In this document: one piece after another, positions 56,505-64,000 of the stretch
Layout: every line of letters begins with the position of its first letter
Position numbering within the stretch: position 1 is the first letter of the stretch
Assembly (NCBI GenBank): GCA_027922465.2
Contig: BQMF02000759.1
Location: 61,860-125,859 of the forward strand
DNA length: 64,000 nucleotides
Direction of reading: 5' to 3'
Source of the DNA: Turritopsis dohrnii
Taxonomy: Eukaryota; Cnidaria; Hydrozoa; Anthoathecata; Oceaniidae
Made by a program: the position numbers and the translations under genes
The notes under the pieces: generated by a model
Seen by the model: only the letters and a program-made list of their open reading frames with translations
What the model was told of the DNA's origin: nothing
The model's database searches: none

Positions 56505-57530
56505 TGGCGCTGCGACTCCGAGACGAACCTGCGTGGAAAGCCTTCCTTATCCAAGCTGGCATTCCTGCTGCAGAATCGGCAATGTATGCAGCCTCATTCG
56601 TAAACAGCAGAATAAACGAATTAACACTCATGCCAAACAATTCCTTCAACTGGTCCACCAACTCCTGCTTCCGATCCAACCCTACCATCTACTGATGCTT
56701 CTACCACCTACCGTCCACCAACAGCTGCTGCTAAACTCCCATCTATCACTAATGAAATGACACACCCACAATTTCGTAAGGTACGAACAGATTGGGAGGT
56801 CTACAAACGTATAACTCTCCTACCACCATCTCAAATTGGAGACCTCTTATACAGTGCTTGTGAAGACTCTGTTCAGACGACCATCATAAACTCACATCCT
56901 CTTTTCTTCAACCTTACTGAGAGGAGATGTTGAACAAAATTGAACTGATCGTCACCAAACGAGTTAACCCCACCGTACACAGGGTTAATTTTGGGAATAT
57001 CACCCAACATGAAACTGAGTCTGTGCAAGAATTCACCACTAGACTCAGATCTGCTGCAGTAGACTGTGAGTTTGATTGCCCCCAATGCAAGGCAGATATC
57101 TCCTCATCTCACATCAAAGATCAATTGGTATATGGACTCTACAACAAGTCACTTCAAACTGACATCCTAGCCAAGGCTAGTCTACTCAAAACGGTTGAGG
57201 ATGTAACCACTCATGCAGAAGCATTTGAAAGTGCCCTACGTGATCAACAACACCTCGAAAACGAGAATACATCACAGGCTGCACGTATATCTGCTTACAA
57301 AAAGAATAAAAATAACAAGCACAACAAACAATGGCCTCAGAATTGCTCTGGTTGTGGCAGTTCAGCACACGGCCACCAACCACAAACCCCCGTCACACTC
57401 ACTGCCCTGCTTGGGGTAAGATTTGCACAAACTGTAAACGACAAAATCATTTTGCCTCAGCATGCCGTCAAACTGGAAGCGCAAATGGATTACTGGCCCA
57501 TATCAACGCACAAAACATATCTTCGGTAAA
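56504..57530 (+). pseudogene. gag region of the Gypsy element
   Basis: An ATG overlapping the last LTR base opens MALRLRDEPAWKAFLIQAG, which looks like the SAM-like domain seen at the N-terminus of gag in invertebrate Gypsy elements I recall. The frame is lost near 56640. Pieces continue with MTHPQFRKVRTDWEVYKR (near 56760) and, after a stop near 56935, TQHETESVQEFTTRLRSAA (about 57005-57070), the usual gag capsid-type motif. A double zinc knuckle follows across a frameshift near 57370: CSGCGSSAH, then CPAW, then CTNCKRQNHFASAC. Gag would package the element RNA; this copy cannot make it in one piece. Confidence 0.75.
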
Positions 57531-57544
57531 CGACCTTATTGAAA

Positions 57545-57690
57545 TACCAGCCACATTAACACTTGAGGGGCCTAACAACAAACCTGTCACTGTCAACATT
57601 TTCCCTGACAGTGGTGCGAATATTTGTTTAGCTGGACCGAAACAGCTAGCACAACTTCAACTGAACCTGAGGGACCTTCGTCCGTAACAA
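57545..57690 (+). pseudogene. aspartic protease segment of the Gypsy element
   Basis: FPDSGANICLAG (near 57602) carries the DSGA active-site motif of retroelement proteases, which mature the polyprotein. It is in frame with the second zinc knuckle and ends at a stop near 57687, with a frame change before the RT region. Confidence 0.75.
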
Positions 57691-57721
57691 ACGAGTAAGA
57701 ACAGTTGGAGGCTCGCAACTG

Positions 57722-59335
57722 ATGTGTCATGGATGGCTCCCTATCAGGTTTAACATCAACGATAATGAAACTAAACAACCAGTATATTTTTGTCAACAAG
57801 TTGATAGACTCTATTTCAGCAAACAGGCTTGCTTAGCAGTGAACATTCTTCCTTCAACGTACCCAATGCCCATGGCAATAAATTCAATAAATACAGATGA
57901 CAGCGAGAACAACATCATTCGACACACCCCTCCACGACCGCTGTCCCTCCCAGTACCACCTGTCCCAGAAAACATCCCAAAATTAAAACAATACATAGTA
58001 GATTCATTTGCAACCAGTACGTTCAACAACTCTGATTTGCCATTTCCATCTCTCTTGTCAACACCATTCAAGCTACATTTAAAACCAGATGCCATTCCCT
58101 TTGCTCAACACACTCCAATTCCTGTTGCACATCACCACAAATCGATGGTAAAGGCACAGTTGGACAGAGATGTTGCACGTGGTATTATCAAACCAGTTCC
58201 TGTCAACACCCCTGTAAAATGGTGTGCTCCTATGGTTGTGGCAACTAAACCAGATGGATCCCCACGCCGGACGATAGATTATCAAAAACTCAACTCTCAA
58301 TGCTTAAGGCAGACTCACTACACTCATTCCCCCTTCAACCTTGCATCACAAGTTCCACCCAATACATACAAAACTGTTATTGATGCCGTCGATGGATATC
58401 ATTCTGTTGAGGTTGATGATGACAGCCGTCACCTACTTATTTTCATCACAGAATGGGGACGATATATGCCATGTCGCCTACCCCAAGGGTACTCCGCATC
58501 GGGGGATGCCTACACTCACCGCATGGATATCATTTCAAAAGATACCCCAAGACTTGTCAAAATAGTGGATGATTCATTGATATATGATCAGAGCATTGAG
58601 GAATCGTTTTATAGCACATGGGACTATCTTACCTTATGTGCAAACAATGGTATTGTGGCAAACCTGAAAAAATTTCAATTTTGTGAAAAAACAGTTGAGT
58701 TTGCAGGTTTGAAAATAACATCAAATGGCATTGAACCATCAGATCGCATTTTAACAGCAATCAGAAATTTTCCTACCCCAACCGATCTTACGAATGCAAG
58801 GTCATGGTTTGGCCTTGTGAATCAAGTCGCTTGGGCCTACTCACTCAGCGACATTATGTCCCCATTTCGTGACCTGATTAAGCCACACTCCAAATTCTAT
58901 TGGGATAAACACCTGAATGACATATTCCTCGACTCAAAGAAAAAAATAATTGAGCTTGTCTCTGATGGGGTCAAATCATTCGATCCAACCAAACGAACCT
59001 GTTTACAAACTGATTGGAGTGAGCAGGGGCTTGGATATTTGGTCCTGCAAAAACATTGTGACTGCGTAAGTGACTCCCCAACATGTTGCCACGATGGCTG
59101 GAAGCTGATATTTGCTGGATCAAGATTCACTAAGCCTGCTGAGAGCAAATACTCACCCACAGAAGGAGAGGCTCTTGCTGTTGCATGGGCACTACATCAC
59201 TCCGTATGTATACCCTTGGTTGCACAGACCTTATTGTGGCTGTGGATCACAAGCCCCTCCTTGGCATATTTAACAACAGACATCTGGGAAATATTAGCAA
59301 CCCTCGTATTCAAACCATCAAAGAGAAGACATTAG
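57722..59335 (+). pseudogene. reverse transcriptase and RNase H segment of the Gypsy element
   Basis: A long open stretch with RT motifs in order: MVVATKPDGSPRRTIDYQ, VIDAVDGYHSVEVD, CRLPQGYSASGDAY and the catalytic IVDDSLIYD (about 58565). RNase H follows with TDWSEQGLGYLVL near 59010 and SPTEGEALAVAWAL near 59155. After that a frame change occurs, and the RNase H end (VAVDHKPLLGIF) lies in the next frame. The domains copy element RNA to DNA and remove the template. This is the best-preserved part of the element. Confidence 0.88.
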
Positions 59336-60947
59336 CTTGGAGATTTACCATAGTTCACTGCCCTGGCAAATGGACCAGAGGACCCGATGCCCTTTCAAGA
59401 CAAAAATCATCAATCCATCATATTTTTAGTGAAACCTCAGACAACACTTTTGATTCTTACGCTTCAGCTAACATGGCTTGTGAAATTGCTAGCATTTACG
59501 CCGTAAATGAGCTAAAAAGTGTCACACTAGATACTGTCCGTACTGCTGGTGCTGCTGACTCGAAGTACCAGGAACTTATTGAAACAATTAAAGAAGGTTT
59601 TCCTGACAAAAGAAACCAAGTTGAACCTGCACATTTGCGGAACTTCTGGGAAGTTCGGAACAGACTCTCCAACATGGATGGAGTTGTACTAATGGACAAA
59701 CGAATTGTGATACCTACATTGTTGCGGAAAGTAATACTTGACAACCTACACTCAGCAAATCAAGGTAATACTGGTATGCGTTTCAGAGCTAATAAATGTG
59801 TGTACTGGCCAGGCATGGATAACAGTATCAGAATACACCGCGCAAATTGCAAGGACTGTGTCGAACACGCTCCCAGCCAACCAGCCGAACCATTAGTCCT
59901 GACACCATCACCAAAATATCCTTTCGAACAGATATGTGCTGATTACTTTCACATTGGTGGACATACATATATCAGTATAGTTGATCGTTTTAGTGGATGG
60001 TTGAGCATTTATTTTTTAAAGAGAGAGAAATAACCACTAAGAAACTAATTGAGGTATTTAGAAACTTGTTCGTTGCCTATGGAGCACCTGAAGAACTAAG
60101 TTCAGATGGTGGCCCACAGTTCACTAGTGTGGAATTTAAGACCTTCCTAAAAAATTGGGGCATTAATCACAGACTATCATCTGCATCCTACCCACAATCA
60201 AACGGCAGGGCTGAATTGGGTGTCAAAGCTGCAAAACGCATCATTCACAACAACCTCTCATCAGACGGCAGTTTGAACAATGACAATGCCGCCAGAGCAG
60301 TACTTCAATATAGAAACACACCCCTACCTGAAATCAATTTAAGCCCTGCACAAATACTCCTCCACAGAAACCTAAGAGATGGAGTACCAGCCCACCCTAC
60401 GCATTACCTCCCACACCGAGATTGGATAATAACTGCTAATGACCGTGAACATGCTTATGCTTCTAGGAACCAAAAATTACTGGAAAATTACAACGCTCAT
60501 GCTCATGACCTTCCAGCTCTCCCTATTGGGGCCAATGTCGTTGTACAGAACGTTAGAAACCGCAAACATTGGGATAAGTATGGTCAAATAGTTGAGGTGC
60601 TACCAAATCGCCAATATCAAATTAGAATGTTCCCCTCTGGCAGAGTAACGCTGCAAAATCGAAGGTTTATCAGACAAATTGAAAAGCTAACATCAGACAT
60701 AATACCATCCAAAGGAGACCAAAAGTCTCAAGACACAGCACTACCTTTACCGCCAAATCCTGAAGAACCACCAACAAATCCTGAAGAACCACCTTTAGAG
60801 GTGAGGAACGATATTCCTGTTACGGCACCTATCACAACCCCTTCAGAGAATACAATCGACACAACACAACATATCCCAAGAGCCCTAAAAAACTTGCAGG
60901 ACTTCAATGCCCCTGGGTTAAAGGAAGCTATAGGGCAAAGGAGATAA
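59185..60947 (+). pseudogene. RNase H end and integrase segment of the Gypsy element
   Basis: VAVDHKPLLGIF and FTIVHCPGKWTRGPDALSRQ end RNase H. The integrase zinc-binding part follows: LHSANQGNTGMRFRANKC, CVYWPGMD and CKDC. The core has FEQICADYFHIGG (first Asp) and then, across a frameshift near 60000-60030, LSSDGGPQFTS (second Asp) and SNGRAELGVKAAK (Glu). A C-terminal GPY/F-like region (NRKHWDKYGQIVEVLPN) and a Pro-rich repeat (NPEEPPTNPEEPP) close the frame at 60947, overlapping the polypurine tract. Confidence 0.85.
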
Positions 60948-61076
60948 TGAACATTTATGCTTTTTGTTACTAACTTACTAACCTTAGTGTATATTACCTT
61001 TAGACTAGCCTATATACTATAAACGTACAACTTGTGTCCTTCTTATGTCCATTCCTATATCAAGGCAACTTGAATA
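60945..61076 (+). repeat. 3' LTR
   Basis: No difference from the 5' LTR was seen over 132 bp, which implies a recent insertion. Confidence 0.9.
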
Positions 61077-61081
61077 ATAAC

Positions 61082-61254
61082 GATTTTATTGAATTAAGTT
61101 TTGTTGTAATGATGCTGGTATACGCAATCAATTTTGAGAGGGTACCTGTCTGCTTTTTCAACTGGAATGTGTTATTCTCTGAATTGCTGCCACTATTTTG
61201 ACCTTCCAGCTGCAAATGTTTTTCGATTTTACCTCACAGTCCAACATATTTCAA
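61082..61254. other. short spacer between the Gypsy element and hAT-like copy 2
   Basis: No feature recognised. Confidence 0.4.
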
Positions 61255-64000
61255 CAGGGTTTCTATTAAAATTTTATCAAAAAGTTCCCTGATTTCCCCT
61301 GATATTTTACCCTTAATTCAAACAAAATTTCCCTGATTTCCCCTGATTTTCGACGTACAGCAAAGAGAAAAAACACATCCATAACAAACCAGGGTCATAA
61401 TGAGGGCAATTTTGAGTACCACTTGCTCTAAATCTTATTGAGCATGAAAAAATGTTGTTTTTATAGCCATTATTTCAGTTATTAATTACCTCTTAAAATG
61501 GCACCCATCAAAAGCTCTACAAAGTATATAATCCAAACAAATGAAAAGCTAATCCCTGTTACAAAAGTACTAATTTCCTCTTAATTTCTTTCTCTGTTCT
61601 AACAATACTGACAATGTCTCCTCAAGTTTATTAAGTTCACTTTCGTTATCTTCTGCTTTTCTTTTCAAGTCATTTCCTTTAGTTAGATATACTTTCATTT
61701 TCGTAAAATCAGTTTGCTCTCCGGCTTTTTTCGCATACTCGACAAACTCCTTGTTGTAATTATCACATAATTCCTTCAAGACTTTTTTTCTGTCATCTAA
61801 CACAGTAATTTCATCATTTAGTAAGTTTAACTGGGTGTCTTCAACCTTCTTCTTCTTTTGTTGCTTTTCATCTTCCAGGTAGGCGAGGTATTTCATGTGT
61901 GAATTACGGACTGATTGAATCATTTCACTTTGGATGCTAACCTGATGTGGTTTTAAATTTTGTGCCACAAGGTAATCCTTTATAAGACGGCGTGATGTCA
62001 GTGAACGTTCTTTCATGTTATCAAAAAGCATACCACTGTTTATACTGAATCCTCTCTCCACTGCCGCTTGACCGTGACTTAAAGTGAAGATTAGCTTTAA
62101 AACCTTGGACAGTCCCTTGTATGATGAACCAACTTGTAACGTATGAAAGAAAAAGTCATCCAAGCGTATTTTGTCACTCTGGAACTCTTTAAAAGATGCA
62201 AGAAAACTTGTAGAACTTTCCTTTAGCAATGATGAAAACAGTTGTAGGGCAACATCACAGTCAACAGAGGTAATAAACTTGCATGACAACAGATGATGAA
62301 GCACCTGTTTCATTTGCTTCAGTACCTTTTCGTGCGAAGTGGTGGAAATTAATGCTGGGTTAATGCATCCTGCTGATTTAAGGAATGATGATCCAGTTAA
62401 GCCTCTTTCAAACAGTTTTTCTAGGAGAGTAATGAGTAGCAGTCTACATTCTTTAATAAATTTCTTTAACACGTCTGTTGGTAGCACGTCCTTCTTTTTG
62501 ATATCCTTTAAAGTGCATTCTGCAGAGAAACCAATTGTTACTGAATCAAGTGGGAGCAAGTTTTCCTTCTTTGTAAAGTCAAATTTTTGAAGTTGCTTTC
62601 CTGTTGAAATGGTGTTTAAAACTTCAGGCTTCACAAAAAGTCTCATGAGATCTTTAATTAAAAAGATGAAATCTTGAAAATAGAATGGTATCATGGGCCA
62701 ATTCGTTTGGTACTTTACTAACATGGGCTGAAGAAGAGAAGCAACATAGCTGAAGAACTGGAGCTTCGCCATTGCTAGTTCGTCCTTAGTTGCCTCTAGT
62801 GCAGTTAAGTAGCTTTGACATTGTGGAGGTTTAGATTTGGGAAGACTTTCCCAAAATTTAATAATTGCTTTCATTTTGTCCCATATTTGCAGTAAACGGT
62901 CAGCCACTTTTTTGTCTTCGACCCAGCGAGTCGTACAAAAAGCAAAAGGAAAGATATCACAACCAGTAACACTTACAAAATCAGCTCGTCTGGCTGGAGA
63001 ATCATGAAATAATGCAAAACAAGCCTTGAGTAATTTATTAATGTTCCAATTTGTAGCTTGAACTCCATTCTTAAATGCACCGTGTATAATATGGAGTCCA
63101 CAACTACCGATGTTAATCAAGGTAGGGTTCTCTTCCAATTCTCGTTGGTTGCAGAGAAGGTCATACAGGGCCCAGTTTGCCCTGGGGCCATCCATGGCCA
63201 GTTGAGTAAGACTGTTATGATTCAAATTTTCAATAGAATGGTTCAATGATTCAAGCAAATTTTTTGCAGTGGGGTGACCAATGAATTTGGAATCGTAATA
63301 CCTTGTACTTGCTTGGTTTAACTTTTCATTCCAAAAACGCATAATAACATCCATTTGACAGTTCTGAAAGCAGTCATTTAAACTCTCATCAAAAGAGATT
63401 GAAAAGAATGGTGACAATTTTATATCGCTAATCAAAATACTTCTGAGATATGGTGCAATACCAAAATTTATTATGTATGCTAGTTTGGCTTTTCCCATTT
63501 GATATTTCTGGGCAATTTCGCTGTCTGGAAACATGGCAGTGAAAAGGCTGTTGTTATCATCACAAGAATTCAGAGAGTAATTGTTGGCTACGACATTCAA
63601 TGTCCAATATATTTCAGCTTTAGTTTTTCCGTTTGATCACACCTTAAAACAGTTTGTTTCGGAACGGTCAGCTTAGACAAAGTTGTCGTAGTTGCAGCAT
63701 TGGGATTATTCTTAAGTGGAACTGCTTGAAAAAAGCATGTAACTGGCTTTGCTTTTGTGACGTGCTTTTTACCTCCCATATGGCTCTTCAGGGCTCTTTT
63801 CCCCATATTGGAAAGGCTAAAAGACACCTGACATTTTTTACATTTAGCACTCTTTTCATCAGGACCTCTTTCAAGCCAGGATGAAAATGATGGATCTTTA
63901 AGCCAACTGTTTTGAAAGTATGTAGCCATATATTCTAATATATCCTAATATCCTAACTACATACTGTATATCTAATAACTTGTACTATTCTAAATGAAAA
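61255..64000 (-). mobile_element. hAT-like element, copy 2, right end outside the window
   Basis: The terminus CAGGGTTTCTATTAAAATTT at 61255 and the subterminal TTTCCCTGATTTCCCCTGAT repeats (61292-61350) have the same design as copy 1 (CAGGG end, short repeated arm motif). The transposase inside is a relative of copy 1. No matching inverted terminus appears before 64000, so the other end lies beyond. Confidence 0.7.
61570..63929 (-). pseudogene. hAT-like transposase, copy 2, single frameshift
   Basis: ATG at 63929 opens MATYFQNSWLKDPSFSSWLE and a BED-like zinc finger: CKKCQVSFSLSNMGKRALKS then HMGGKKH. The frame shifts near 63620-63640, where the continuing frame reads KAEIYWTLNVVANNYS, and stays open for about 676 codons. 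Motifs include SFDESLN, LAMDGPRANW and CTTRWVEDKKVADR. The hAT dimerisation segment HGQAAVERGFSINSG lies near 62075, followed by a Lys-rich coiled coil. The dimerisation segment is absent from copy 1. No intron is seen at the place where copy 1 has one. One base indel in an A/T run near the N-terminus is the only visible lesion. Confidence 0.82.

Larger units (their letters stand above)
56373..61076 (+). mobile_element. Ty3/Gypsy LTR retrotransposon with 132-bp LTRs
   Basis: Direct 132-bp repeats at 56373-56504 and 60945-61076 read identical by eye. They are flanked by the 5-bp duplication ATAAC (56368-56372 and 61077-61081). TGGCGCTGCGACTCCGAGAC directly after the left LTR is a plausible tRNA primer site. 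The purine run GGGCAAAGGAGA just before the right LTR is a plausible polypurine tract. The order of domains is gag, protease, RT, RNase H, integrase, the Ty3/Gypsy order, with no envelope gene. Frame changes interrupt the polyprotein. Total length is 4704 bp. Confidence 0.93.

Noticed and set aside
56373..61076. Retrovirus with an envelope gene
   Set aside because: The integrase frame runs directly into the polypurine tract and 3' LTR; there is no room or ORF for an envelope.
1..64000. tRNA, rRNA or snRNA genes
   Set aside because: No cloverleaf with A and B box spacing and no rRNA-like sequence was recognised on reading both strands; a covariance-model scan would be needed to exclude them fully.

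Overview
The window is nuclear DNA from an animal. It is AT-rich, carries spliceosomal GT-AG introns and a 128-bp satellite, and has almost no single-copy gene content. Most of it is mobile elements stacked on one another. The mix (KDZ, ISL2EU, Academ-like, Crypton, piggyBac, PIF/Harbinger, several hAT-like groups, Helitron, a short-LTR Ty3/Gypsy element) is what I would expect in a cnidarian or a similar invertebrate. That assignment is an inference from family content; no marker gene settles it.

Layout. 1-6087: a piggyBac element on the minus strand whose Cys-rich C-terminus is split by a 3.35-kb hAT-like element (381-3728, 5-bp duplication AGGGT). 6088-8001: a decayed PIF/Harbinger element with a 513-bp MITE in its left arm. 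8005-11364: a 3.36-kb element with about 340-bp terminal inverted repeats, 3-bp TAA duplications and a decayed XPG/asteroid-like nuclease (Academ-like). 11676-12202: a few minus-strand exons, possibly from a host gene. 12621-15808: a decayed transposase-like gene of an unnamed invertebrate family, split by a textbook non-autonomous Helitron (13322-14165). 16416-19675: another CAGGG-ended element with a 5-bp duplication.

20811-30467: a nearly complete PIF/Harbinger element (transposase on +, MADF/Myb-like partner on -, TAA duplications). Its transposase gene is interrupted by a clean 6797-bp insertion (21313-28109) with 11-bp inverted repeats and a 7-bp duplication. That insertion carries one intact 1356-codon ORF with hAT-like landmarks, coiled coils and a C-terminal pair of Tudor/chromo-like modules. 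It is the best candidate here for an undescribed autonomous transposon group.

32320-35025: a multi-exon KDZ-like transposase. 37914-43500: a full ISL2EU element (SAP-SWIM-YqaJ protein plus THAP-DDE transposase). 46470-48115: the satellite. 48959-52895: a Crypton-like tyrosine recombinase, broken by a 17-bp tandem duplication and by a stop exactly where the catalytic arginine codon is expected. 54011-54857: a second copy of the Helitron, inverted. 56373-61076: a Ty3/Gypsy element with identical 132-bp LTRs but several frameshifts. 61255-64000: a second hAT-like element related to the first, more complete, running off the window end.

Most coding regions are defective in at least one place. The order of events can be read from the nesting: the hAT-like element came after piggyBac, the 6.8-kb element after Harbinger, and the Helitron after the transposase it splits.
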